Positions 1 through 10,784 of a stretch of DNA of 64,000 nucleotides are shown here, one piece after another. This DNA is from Acanthacorydalis orientalis. Its lineage: Eukaryota; Arthropoda; Insecta; Megaloptera; Corydalidae. Positions within the stretch are counted from its first letter, which is position 1; the number at the start of each line of letters is the position of its first letter. Below the pieces are notes generated by a model. It did not search any database and was not told the DNA's origin. It saw nothing but the letters and a program-made list of their open reading frames with translations. The stretch lies in the NCBI GenBank assembly GCA_034766995.1, contig CM068325.1, forward strand, positions 4,970,946 through 5,034,945, in the 5' to 3' direction. The translations under genes were made by a program, and so were the position numbers.

Positions 1-22
1 AGAGGTCTGCGAGGAGGTCCGA
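1..22 (+). other. Clk: Probable 5' untranslated exon of Clock
   Basis: The window opens in sequence that ends in a strong splice donor (GTAAGT at 23). The next acceptor (TTTTCAG, ending at 97) leads into the exon that carries the CLOCK start codon, so this is most simply the end of an untranslated leader exon. Its own start and the promoter lie to the left of the window. Inference from splice signals only. Confidence 0.5.
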
Positions 23-104
23 GTAAGTAGCGCGTACTGGTACTTTTGAAATGTAAATCGATGTCCGAGAAACGAGTAAACCGTAATTTGTTTTCAGCGA
101 CACG

Positions 105-3100
105 ATGGACGACGACGCGGACGATAAAGACGATACAAAAAGGTAAGTCGGGAGGCTGAATTTGGTTTTAAAAACTAATTTTTTCTCTTCTGAAAATCGT
201 TTTGATTTATCAGTTCATTCGAATGTGAAAAAGCCTCGATTACAATTTGACGGCATGGACCTTTCTTAAATTTAAATGACATTTGCGGATAAGAATTAAT
301 AAGTGATAATTAAAAAGTATAAGAAACTCGTATATGCATTAAATTAATGAAAATTATTAATATTCAGTCAATTCATAATTTGACAGCTTTGTACATTGTA
401 GGGAAATGAAATAAAAAATACGACAGGCAGAAAGTCTGAGAGAGAAAGAGTGATTCATCTTTACAGAAATCTGTAATAATTCGATTGTCGATTATTTTCG
501 ATCTGTCATACTTTCACAGTCTGCCATTTCATGGACTGTAAACAATTCTAATTTCAATGAATTACATCGAATCTCATTATTAAAGACACCCGTGCCTGCA
601 TCCTTAACTGCAACGTAATTTCACGCTTACAGAAAATCACGTAATCTCAGTGAAAAGAAGCGCCGTGACCAGTTCAACATGCTAGTGAACGAACTGAGTT
701 CGATGGTGTCGACCGGTAACCGGAAGATGGACAAGTCTACGGTATTAAAGTCGACGATAGCGTTTCTAAAAAATCATAACGGTAAGAAAACGCCCGCCCT
801 GTCACGTTCGAAACGGCGTAACGTCGAATATCCGTTATAGAAATAGCAGTACGGTCGCGCGCGCACGAAATCCAGGAAGACTGGAAACCGGCGTTCTTGT
901 CGAACGAGGAGTTCACCCATCTGATACTCGAAGCGCTCGACGGTTTCATCATGGTGTTCTCTGCGACCGGACAGATTTTCTACGCTTCCGAGAGTATAAC
1001 CTCGTTATTAGGATATCTACCGGTCGGTGTTCCGTTTCGGATATCGATACCGTTTAAGTCGAGTACCGAATGAGTTCCTTCCTTATTTCAGAGCGATTTG
1101 CTCAACATGACCGTATACGACATGGCGTACGAAGAAGAACAGAGCGCTCTGTACGGAGCTTTGCTCGGTCCGGCGAACTCTGAAGGGAAGGTCGAGTTCT
1201 CTTGTCATCTCAGACGCGGCGGGCCTCATTCGAACCGGGAAGTTTCGTACGAACTCGTTCACTTCGTAGGATACTTTCGTACGTCGACTCGAAATCTTCT
1301 CGTCGACCGAGTACGTTCATGTTTTTATCGTGTTTCAGGTTCGGACGTGGATTGTTTAGACACGGACAATAATCGGTTCTGCGGATATTCCGGCGAAGCG
1401 GACACGAGGTATGTTCGAATCGATACGCGGTTCGATCTGTGAATTAATCGATTGTTTAAACGAACAGATTAGTGTTCGTCGGCACGGGGAGGTTACAGAC
1501 GCCGCAGCTGATCAGAGATATGAGCGTGCCGGCGACAGGATCGGACTCGGCCGGAAAGAGTAGCGAATTCACGTCTAGGCATTCTCTCGAGTGGAAGTTT
1601 TTATTTCTCGATCACCGAGCGCCGCCGATCATCGGGTATCTCCCGTTCGAAGTACTCGGGACTTCCGGATACGACTATTATCACGTCGACGATCTAGACG
1701 ACGTCGTCACGTGTCACGAAGCTCGTAAGCGGCGACGATAGAATCGTGAGAGGCGATTTTTGCGTACGATTTAATATTCGTTGTTTTCCAGTGATGCAAA
1801 AGGGTGAGGGGACGTCGTGTTTTTATCGGTTCCTTACGAAAGGGCAACAGTGGATTTGGCTACAGACTCGGTTTTATATAACTTACCACCAGTGGAATTC
1901 AAAGCCGGAATTCATCGTCTGTACGCACCGTGTCGTCAGGTAAATCGGTCTCTTGTTATTTTTACGTATCGGGAGCGACATCGAACCGAATGTTTTTATT
2001 CAGTTACGCCGACGTAATGAAACAGAGTCGGAAAGGCCTGTCGGACAATCAAAATTCGAACGATCAGCCCGACGTCCATTGCTCGGGTTCGCCGGAACCG
2101 ACGCCTACGGGCGGCACGTCGCCTTGGGGTACGTCCCGGAGCTCCAAACAAGCTCGGAGCAGCGCTTCGGTCCGCGTTCCGGGTCCTCCGTCGGACTGTA
2201 CTTCGATGTCGGCGGATTCGCCGGCTTCGAGACACTCGATGGTGACTCAGCAGAGCTCGGTAACTGATTCGATAATTCCGACGTCTCGTACCAAACGCTG
2301 ACGTTTAATATTCATTGCAGAGATCTAGAATGACGAATCAGAGTTCGGTCCAGAGTCAGTCGAGAGGTCCGACGCAAGTTCAAATAATCCCACAGCAACA
2401 GCAGCCGGTCCCCGCTCAGTTCCTCGAACCGCCGCAGTATGTCGCGGCGATTCCGATTCAGCCCGTACTCAGTTTTTCAGGGCCTATGCTGTCGCCTCTG
2501 CAAGTCCCTCAAGTACGTATACTCCGATAGCTCCGAAACATAAATCTATATCCGTTTAGTTCTGTATCGTATCGTTTCGCAGCAAGTACAGCCCGATAAC
2601 GCCGGTCTGGTCCTGAATAACCCGACGCAAGCGCGCGTTCAAGCGCAGCTTCAGCGGAAGCACGCGGAACTTCAAGCGTTGATCGGACAGCAACAAGCGG
2701 AGTTGAGGCGCGTGTCGGAGCAGCTCGTCATGGCGAGGCTCGGCATACTTCCGACCGGCCCGCATCAGCAACAACAGCAGCCGATCGTTACGCATACGGC
2801 GTCGTTATTAAACGTAATCGTCTACGTCTTTCTATATTTCGTGTTTACGTAATCTTCTTCGTTTTCCGCTCGTACGTCGTCTTTACAGAACGGCTTCGTT
2901 TCAGGTGACCGTGCCGTACGTGTGTACGGACGGTTCCGGCGTCAGTTCGACGACGTCGTCGTTACCGGGCACGGCCATCTCCGCCGTACAGTTACCGATA
3001 GGCACGGCCGCCGAACTGATAGCGCCGGCGACGCTCATAACCGCGCCGCAAGATCCTGCCGGAAACCCGGCGCCTCTCGACGACACTACGGCGTTTTCGT

Positions 3101-3198
3101 TGACGCAGCACCAAGCGCAGATGTTGTTCGCTTCGCCGAACGTGCCTCCGCAGCAACAACCCCAGAACTCTAACCAACAGCCGCAGCAGCATAAATGA
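105..3198 (+). CDS. Clk: CLOCK, bHLH-PAS circadian transcription factor
   Basis: Eleven coding exons: 105-142, 633-781, 841-1022, 1092-1278, 1339-1408, 1468-1724, 1792-1939, 2004-2259, 2321-2512, 2583-2813, 2905-3198; total 667 aa. CLOCK dimerises with CYCLE/BMAL, binds E-boxes and drives period and timeless in the nucleus. The start [20 protein letters not shown] is the usual acidic leader running into the bHLH. The bHLH (about residues 13-62) has EKKRRDQFN and the helix-2 motif [16 protein letters not shown] follows (about 75-210; [16 protein letters not shown]), then PAS-B (about 235-340; [33 protein letters not shown]) and the PAC region ([16 protein letters not shown]). The C-terminal third is Ser/Gln-rich. 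Exon 10 carries [19 protein letters not shown], the conserved coiled-coil stretch that I believe matches the mouse exon-19 region; this equivalence is from memory. The long polyglutamine tail of Drosophila CLK is absent and the protein ends in short Q-runs. The donor after exon 3 (GTCGGT) is weak. Family assignment is very secure. Confidence 0.97.
143..632 (+). repeat. Clock intron 1 with a dispersed-repeat copy
   Basis: This 490-bp AT-rich intron is much longer than the other Clock introns (52-92 bp). Around 375-460 it holds TTGACAGCTTTGTA followed by an AGAAAG/GAGAGAGAAAGAGTG stretch. The same two landmarks, in the same order, occur at about 52820-52900 in the tandem array near 52 kb, so this is probably a diverged copy of the same mobile family. 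Seen by eye; no alignment was run. Confidence 0.4.
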
Positions 3199-4197
3199 TC
3201 GGCGGCGCGGCGATAAGACTTTTAACAAGGTTACCTAACGGTTTTATACTTTTAACATTTCGATTATTCTCTAAAACGATCGTAAAACCATCGGAAGTTC
3301 GATCGTGCTTCTAAACGGGCGCACTCGATAAATCACATCGTTTACGTTTTAATATATGTGTGTGTGTATCTTTTCGTATTTCGGTTCGACAGGGTATTAA
3401 ACGAATGCCGTTATTGTAAGAACTTTGTTGAATATATTGATATAGATATTTAGATAAATCGTTGATGATATATACTTACGCACGGCCGGAATTTTATTTA
3501 ACGTACGACCGACGGGCTCGTCGTAATAGCCGGATCGAGTTTTAAGCGAAAGGACATTCGAGCTGGGTTTCTCGATCGCGTCATACGCGTGAGGCACGTT
3601 TCGTACGTTATATAAAATTCTGAAGAACGATACATGTACGTAGGGGATATGTACGCGTGCGTGTACGAGACGTATATAGTATTTTTATATGTTAGAGAAA
3701 TAATATATTTAATATATGTATATAACAATGAAAAAAATATATTTGTAGATGTTGATTGTCGAAATTTTTAATTAGTACCTGTAGGATAAACAAGGACATG
3801 ATAATGATTAATAAATCTGAAATAATGTGATAAATCAACTTCTTTTAAGTGTGCTTTCAAATCATTGATCAAGGATGACCATTTTAAAAAATATATATTT
3901 AATTTTATTTAATATAAAAATATAACTGAACAGCGGTTTATTAAAAAAACATTAACAATGGACGGCCATGATAGTATTCTCTTATTGAAAACTGCAACTA
4001 GATCTCACTAGTTAGCCGTGTCTTCTATGCCGCTAAATCTAAACGTCATCGTTAAATCGATTAAAAAAAAGAGTAAGTCTGTGAGTACGGGAAGATCTAG
4101 CGGTATACAAATCGGTGTTGATTAGTAAAGACACTTTGGAGTGTTCAATGAGAGACTATGAGAACGGCCCGATAATAAAAAATCAATTTAAACAAGA
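3199..4197. other. 3' regions between convergent Clock and EB-module gene
   Basis: About 1 kb of AT-rich DNA where Clock (plus) and the EB-module gene (minus) converge. It must contain both 3' untranslated regions. No clear AATAAA follows the Clock stop within 200 bp. Minus-strand AATAAA candidates for the EB gene lie near 3940. No coding potential seen. Confidence 0.6.
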
Positions 4198-6011
4198 TCA
4201 AACTAAATAAGACAGTAACACGAGTAGAACCGACGAGCACTCGATCGACATTCTCGTGGGCGCGGCGCCGCCTGGAAGAAAAAACAGTATCGCATCTTAC
4301 ACGCCACTTTCGATTGTTTTGCAGATGTGCCACGTGGAAAAAACAACAAACGAATCGGATCGGTCGTCTCGAAGAGACTCGACCGAGAATCATTGCTCGC
4401 ACTCATCCATCATTTCATTCATCCGCCTTGCATGCTTACTCGAACAGCTGTCCCGGCCCTCGCCGGGCGCACGCCCGTAATCGCACTGGCACACCCCGTT
4501 CCGACACTGGACCGAATCGGAACGCGTCGTGACGTAGCACTGTCCGTCGTTCGTGCAGACGTCCCCGAGGAGCTTCCTCGGCCAGCAGTTTCTGTTACGG
4601 TAGTGGAACCCGACGCTGCAGTCGCAGACGCCGTCCGCGCACTCGGACCCTGCGAGTCATGTATGAATCATTAAAATAGTTGCGTGGGAGTGCCTGCATA
4701 GGGTTGATTTTTTGTACTGAAATTCAACAGAGTGAACTTGCTGTAAAACAAACGAAACTGCGAGAGAGACTCGATGAAATTTTATATAAACTTTCCTCTC
4801 GGCACGATCTGCACAATGTGGGATTTAAGAAAGAAATAAATTCATCTCGGTCCCATCGAGTGGGTATGGCTGATGTATCCGTCCGTAATCAGTTGGCAGC
4901 ACGCACGTACAGCACCTCTACTCGAGCGATTAAAGAGGTAAAGATAGATTTATATTTTATAGGGATAGATTTATACAGGTACAGTTCTGGTATCGGTTTC
5001 AAATTCCGCACATACATACAGTTTCACGGTGAAAATAATTGGCGCCATGCGTTCAAATGTAATCGATAAAAATCGACTTCCGGGAGGTTGTACGTATGCA
5101 ACTCAACCCACACGAACTAATAAATTTCTAATCGACAAAACAAGCCTACTGTTTGATAAAAAGAATAGGAATTAAATACAAATTTCACATACATCTTATT
5201 AATAATACAGATTACGAGCCGATCGCATTATAAATCCTTTTAATATTTTACGAGAACCACTTTTAAACAATCGACAAGGTATTATGTCGAAAATGACGCG
5301 AGTCGCGCAGTACGTGACGACGATCACATACCGGGGAAATGGCCGGGACGGTCCGGCGCGCACGCGTCGCGCCCGCCCGCGCCGGGTCGCGCGCCCGCCC
5401 GAAACCGGTACGTAGTCGTCGGCACGTAACAGGCACGCACGTCCGACCGATCATCCTTGAATCGAATAGAATGAAACGGATATCCGTACACGGTTCTAAT
5501 CAGCAGCGGCTCACACGGGATTCAATCTCGCCGGGATGGACGGATTAAAGCAAAGTTTGAATGCGGATCCAGTACCAGGTCGTTAGGTCGTTACAGAAAT
5601 TCGTTTGAAAAGTAAAATCCGGTTTGATTTTCCTCTCACGAAGCCTACTCGATCACTTCAGTCGTGATTACATTGAACTCTGTGTATTTGAATCTATCTT
5701 CCTCCCTCTCTCTCGATCCCTTTCTCTTCCTCTCTCACACACACTCCCCCTCTCTCTTTCTCTCTCTTCTCGTTACTTAACACTTATCTAGGTCCGTTGA
5801 AATCGAACTTACCGGGATTGTTCAGCACGGCATGACACTGAGCATCGATCTCGCACTCGTCTTTGTATTGTTTCACCCGTCTGTAACAGACCGACTCGAT
5901 CGCAATGTAGTCGTCGGCACATGCGCACACGCTGTTTATACATTCCGAGAATTCTGCGGCGCAGTCGTCTTTCTCGCAGTCAGCGCCGGCGCCTAAAACA
6001 GTTGACAAATT

Positions 6012-6046
<35 letters not shown>

Positions 6047-6293
6047 TCCTCCATAATGATCCCAAAGGACTATTCATCTAGATCTTTTTTTTTTTTTTTA
6101 AATTCAACAGACTGAATGTGTACAGTCTGGAGATCTAGAGTCCTAAAGACGCACCTTTTGCGCACCGTCGCCCCTTCTCGAAATAGTTTTCTTCGCATGC
6201 GCACACGTTGTCCTTGCAGACGGAGTTCGGGACGTCGTGGAGACACTCGTTCGAATCGTAACAGGTTCCACCCAGAGCTGTAAAACGCACATT

Positions 6294-6328
<35 letters not shown>

Positions 6329-9300
6329 TATTCTTGCAGGCCTCGTTCAACGCTGTTCCATCGAATGTTCGTATATCAGGAGCGCTAAACGAGGCCTACT
6401 TCTCGATGACCAAAACGCACCACCGACTATCGTTTCGAACATTTCAAACCGTCCAGAAAAAAAAAGAAATCCTTACGAACAGAGTCCGGCTGGCATACGT
6501 TCATCGTGCCGATCTCGTGGTACCCGTCCGGACACTCGCAGACGCCGTCCGCGCACGCCGGCGCCTTCTGGTCCGTTCCGGTCTCCCTGTGGCACTCCGC
6601 GTCCGTCTCGCACGTCTCGCCGATATCTGGAACAGTGTAATGCGCAGTGTGCGCGCGCGTGACGAGTATACACGTCGAGGACGTATCGTAGTCGTCCGTG
6701 GGCTTCCTAATACTCACTCTTCTGCGTCCTGCACAGTATCGACTGCTCATCGAACCATGTGCCGGCACCGCAACGGCATTTCTTGTCGACGCACACGCCC
6801 GACGGCCCGAATGTGTAGCAGGCCTCGTCCGCGAGGCAGCTGTGGTTCATGCCCCTCGCAGCTGAAACACGGTAACGTTTCGCGTCACGTCCGGCTCGGT
6901 TCCACATCCGTTTCCACTCGAATCGAAACCGTTGTTTTTTTTATGTTTTTTCTCTTCCACTCACGTTTAATGCACCCGTCCAGCGCCGGCCTGTATCCGA
7001 ACCCGACCCTGCACAAACACCTGCCGTCCCTTATCTCGCCGTGCCGGACCTGACACTTGGCCATGTCGTCGACGTTCTGGCCCAGCTCTGGAATCGGATT
7101 CGCGTTCATTAAATCGATTCTTTTACTGATATACGTCCGGTTCAAGGACCGATTCAAGGGCGACGATCGAGCGACAACTGGACGACCTTTCGACATGTTC
7201 TGATAACGGCGGTCGATTTGAATCCGTCTGGGGATGGCAGACGGATCGAACTCTGGACATCGAGTCGATTGAATGGGCGTTTAACGTTTTGTCGCGCGTC
7301 GGCCGCCGTCTTAGATCCTGAACGATCGAGAGTAGCCCGGACGACTTGATCGAAAATATAGAGAAATGTGTGCTAGACGATCCTCTCTTACCGTACAGGC
7401 AACGTCCGCCGACTCCGTCGTAGAAGAAGCCGCCTTTACAGGAGCACCTCCCGGCGAAACACTCCGAATCTGTGGTCAGCGTCTCGCACTGGCTGTCCTC
7501 CTCGCACTCGGCGCCGATACCTGGAACGTTTCGACAGATCGATCGTTGAATCGAGAGTAATCGAGAGCGATAGCTTCCGATTCGAATTCCGATACCGTCA
7601 CGTGCTGAAAGAACCGGTCCGAAGCTCGGCACGACATCCGTCCTCGTCCCACGACCGCCGTCGGACCGCGCCGGCTCGTCCGCCGCGACGTCGCACGCTC
7701 TCTCGGACCCGTCGGCCTCTCTGTCCTCTTCTCCGTCGTCGTGGCCGTACGTGCCGATCAACTTCTTCTTGCAGGACAGGTCGTAGTCGCAGTACGACTT
7801 CTTGAACTGGCAGTCGAGGTCGATCACGCACGGATCGTTCTTCGCTGAAACAGCGGCGAGGCTTGAAACGAGTCTAAGAGCGAGAGAGACGCGAGAGAAG
7901 ACCGGAAACTCCGGTCGCTCGAACGGCGTATAGAAAAACTGGTTGAAAAAAGCGTTTTTCTAGCAAAGTTGGGTGTTTTTGCAAAATAATCGAATCGAAT
8001 TGCACGCCACGGGATAGATAATTCTGCGGCGCATCCGACGATGTGCGACACTAGCCGTTTCGCACCGAAGAGCGCCACGGACGCGTTAAGATATTTTCCA
8101 CCGGACGACGTCGAGTCAAATAAACGTGATGTCGGTTATGTAGCGCGCGGAACTCGCCGGACGGTCCGGCGCGCGCGCGTCGCGCTAGACAGCGCCGACT
8201 GCGCGCATCTCCCGCGAAACAGTCTTCTATATACGGTTTCACGGTCTCATGCCGCTCCGTCATTCGGTCCGTTTCGATATTTCTTGTCATGTTTTATAAC
8301 CGGTGCGTTTTTCATTCGATACATGTTTATAAACATGATTAGTGCACAGATTCATGGATAATAAATACGAATATATAATATTGATGAACAATTGAATAAT
8401 ATTAACGAATAATGATTAATTGTAGACCGGAACGGCGCCGCGAAACGACTCGTCCGAGGTCCGGAAACTCCTGGCGGGTGCTCCGGACGACTCACCTGCG
8501 CCTATCTTCCTGCAGTCGACGTCGCCCCTCCTGTAGTACCCGCCGCTGCACGCGCACCGACCGGCCTCGCACGTCATCGCACCCCTGTCCATCCCGTCGA
8601 AGCATTCGGCGCTCGCGCCGCACGCGTCGTCGAGCCGCTTCGTCCTGCGGCACTGGCCGTCCATGTAATGGTACCCGGACTTACAGCCGCACGCGTTCAT
8701 CGTGCAGACCGCGCCGTTCTTCAGCCGCCACGCGCACTGGCGGTCCTCGGTACAGTTCTGGTTCATGCCGGGCGACGCTGGAACACGGACAAAACCGAGA
8801 GGTGGATCTATGGAGATATCTCCGGTTCGAATCGAAATATCTGGCCGGGATTTAAATGCAAGAAAGATAGGACTATTAGAGAGCATCAGGTCGATATCTC
8901 GTGCTCGAATCGTTCGATTCGGCCGTCCGAGAGACCGAAACGTCGACCGCGCGCACTCTAGCACGAGAATACGATGGATCTATGGAGATATCTCCGGTTC
9001 GAATCGAAACAGCTGGCCGGGATTTAAATGTAAGGAAGATAAATTGACTCTCGATCATTTCATATCGATATTTCATGCTCAAATCTTTTCATCCAGGATT
9101 TCTGTCGATTTAAACGACGCGCGCGCGCTTCCTAGCACGAGAACAGGACGGTTCCGGCGAATGGTCTCCGGTTCGGATCGAGGCGTGCCGTTCCGTCGAA
9201 GCGATCCAGATAGATCTGTCGTCCGGATCAAGTAAGTCACGTGTTTATTCACTTCCGTGTCAGGGTGCGCGTCTCCGTGCGATCTGGGTCGATCCCCGGA

Positions 9301-9846
9301 TCGGGCCACTCGATCGGTTACCTGGAATGCAGGCGGTCAGATCGCCGCTGATCATGAAGGCGCCGTCGCACCGGCACTCGCTGCCCTTGCACGAGCTGCC
9401 CTCGATCCCGTCGCAGTCTCGGTCGGTCGCACAGCTGTTAATCCATTCTGTGGACGAGGAAAAATATATCAGGTGCTGTGCACGGAACGATAAACGCGTC
9501 CTCTCTCTCTCTAATCCGTTATCAGACGTTTTTTTTCTTTAAAGAAAAGAATGTCGATAAGATATGAGGTTCGAGTGAGTGTTTGTATGATTTCGACGAA
9601 CACCTGGTCGAAGATAAAGCCGTTATCTCGACAATTGAAAGTGTTCTTGGTTGTTTTGTCGATCGTCGCCCTTAGATCGACCCACGCCGGACATTCCGCG
9701 ATGAATGCCCGGGGTCCGAGCGGTCCCCCCTCCCCACACCTGTCCCGCTAACAGATCAAGAAAATGTCCGACTCACGCGTCTGTATCCGACTGATCGGCA
9801 GAATCAAGAGGAAGACACACACGACTGGCACGCACTTTCGGTCCAT
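4198..9846 (-). CDS. Secreted multi-EB-module cysteine-rich protein, probably membrane-anchored
   Basis: Twelve exons in mRNA order: 9846-9777, 9447-9322, 8777-8496, 7844-7596, 7520-7392, 7087-6965, 6861-6718, 6626-6477, 6277-6155, 5992-5813, 4649-4440, 4271-4198; 619 aa. The first exon is a signal peptide (MDRKCVPVVCVFLLILPI). The middle exons each encode one or two EGF-like EB modules (Pfam EB type), with the rhythm C-x-D-x2-C...C...G-x-C-x-C-x2-G (for example CECPDGYHEIG, CACEENYFEKG). Every intron is phase 1. The last exon gives a short Ser/Ala linker and the hydrophobic end SSVLLVLLSYLV, followed directly by the stop, which fits a GPI-anchor signal or tail anchor. The 7844-7596 exon adds an acidic, low-complexity insert (DDGEEDREADGSE) unlike its neighbours, and its donor (GTATCG at 7595) is my least certain boundary. 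Such proteins sit outside the cell; binding partners cannot be told from sequence. I do not recognise a named orthologue. Confidence 0.88.
4650..5812. repeat. Long EB-gene intron with a dispersed element and a CpG-rich patch
   Basis: This 1.16-kb intron holds landmarks that recur in the same order at 63280-63500: TTGTACGTATGCAACT (about 5090), TTATTAATAATACAGATT (about 5198) and an ACAA/TTTTAATA stretch. It also has a CpG-dense patch at 5340-5400 (ACGGTCCGGCGCGC) that resembles 8155-8185. A (CT)n tract fills 5700-5770, next to the following exon. The simplest reading is a degenerate dispersed element in the intron. Confidence 0.45.
7945..8063. repeat. Diverged intronic copy of the 10.2-10.6 kb repeat
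   Basis: The stretch with TTTTTGCAAAATAATCGAATCG, GCACGCCACGGGATAGATAA and GCGACACTAGCCGTTTCGCA follows, motif by motif, the unit repeated at 10248-10577 (AAAATAATTCAATCGAGTCG, CACCAGGAGATAGATAATCT, GCGACATTAGCCATTTAGCA). It lies in the intron 7845-8495 of the EB-module gene. Confidence 0.6.
8803..9200. repeat. Three related intronic repeats with tRNA B-box-like core
   Basis: In the EB-gene intron 8778-9321 a block reading GATCTATGGAGATATCTCCG, then GTTCGAATCGAAA and GGCCGGGATTTAAATG, occurs at about 8812-8880 and again at about 8974-9040, nearly identical. A third, more diverged block at about 9133-9185 shares TAGCACGAGAA and TCTCCGGTTCGGATCG. The GGTTCGAATC core matches the RNA polymerase III B-box consensus, so a tRNA-derived SINE relic is possible. 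I could not find a convincing A-box, so that part is speculative. Confidence 0.5.
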
Positions 9847-10247
9847 CCTGTCCGTCCGCTCGCGATTGGACGCGCACTCGAACTGAAACGGCGGCCGCGC
9901 GGCGACCGAGCCGAATCGTCGAGCGGGTCTCGTATCTCGCTCTATCGGGCGCGTTATCTCGGAACGGCGCTCGTTATCGGCCCTTATCTCTCCGTTCCGA
10001 TTACCTTTTGTTTTTCGTTCTTCGCCGTTCGCGCGAACCGGATTCGAACGCTAGATCTTTCCGTCGATCGACTATCGGCCCAGAAACCGGGCACGAAGGC
10101 TACCGGATCGAGTTCGATTGCGAATCCGAGCGGGTCCTGCTTCCAGATCCGGCCATTTAAAAGCGTGCCGCGTTTAAATGGACGCCGGCCTGTCAATAGA
10201 TCCCGCGTACGTAGATTCGAAAATTCTAGACCACCGGGTCCCCTTAA
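9847..10247. other. Upstream region of the EB-module gene
   Basis: About 400 bp upstream of the EB-module start codon, moderately GC-rich with many TCG/CGA words. It should hold the promoter and leader of that gene, but I cannot point to a clear TATA box or initiator. No coding potential seen. Confidence 0.4.
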
Positions 10248-10577
10248 CATTTAATTCGGACTACTTATGGCCGGAAAACACTTTGCAAAATAGGGTTTTC
10301 CGGCAAAAAGAGGCCATTTTGGAAAATAATTCAATCGAGTCGCACACCAGGAGATAGATAATCTTAATGCGCATCTAACCGTATGCGACATTAGCCATTT
10401 AGCATTTAATTCGGACTACTTATGGCCGGAAAACACTTTGCAAAATAGGTTTTTCCGGCAAAAAGAGGCCATTTTGGAAAATAATTCAATCGAGTCGCAC
10501 ACCAGGAGATAGATAATCTTAAGACGCATCTAACGATATGCGACATTAGCCATTTAGCATTTAATTCGGACTACTTA
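10248..10577. repeat. Tandem repeat, about 155-bp unit, two copies plus a partial third
   Basis: CATTTAATTCGGACTACTTA begins the unit near 10248, 10403 and 10558. Two complete units are almost identical over their whole length (TTTTCCGGCAAAAAGAGGCC, AGATAGATAATCTTAA, GCGACATTAGCCATTTAG), so the duplication is recent. A poly-C/(CT)n tract (10580-10600) follows. The array lies between the EB gene and the first ZAD gene, and a diverged single copy sits at 7945-8063. Confidence 0.85.
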
Positions 10578-10656
10578 ATCCCCCCCCCCTCTCTCTTCTA
10601 GATGAAACGGTAACGAGGAAAAGAAAAATGTATTATTGCCGTCTCTCACTCATACT

Positions 10657-10662
10657 TTTATT
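10657..10662 (-). terminator. Polyadenylation signal of the first ZAD gene
   Basis: AATAAA on the minus strand (TTTATT on plus), 123 bp beyond the stop codon of the minus-strand zinc-finger gene. Position and sequence fit a canonical poly(A) signal. Confidence 0.6.
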
Positions 10663-10784
10663 AGGTACGATTTAAGAAAATATAAATGTGTTTGCTATAA
10701 AGTTTTCTGTACGTCGCGTCCGACTCGCTTCCGAGATCCGATTTCCGTACGAACGGATGCTCGGACGGGCCGGCGCTCGGACGG

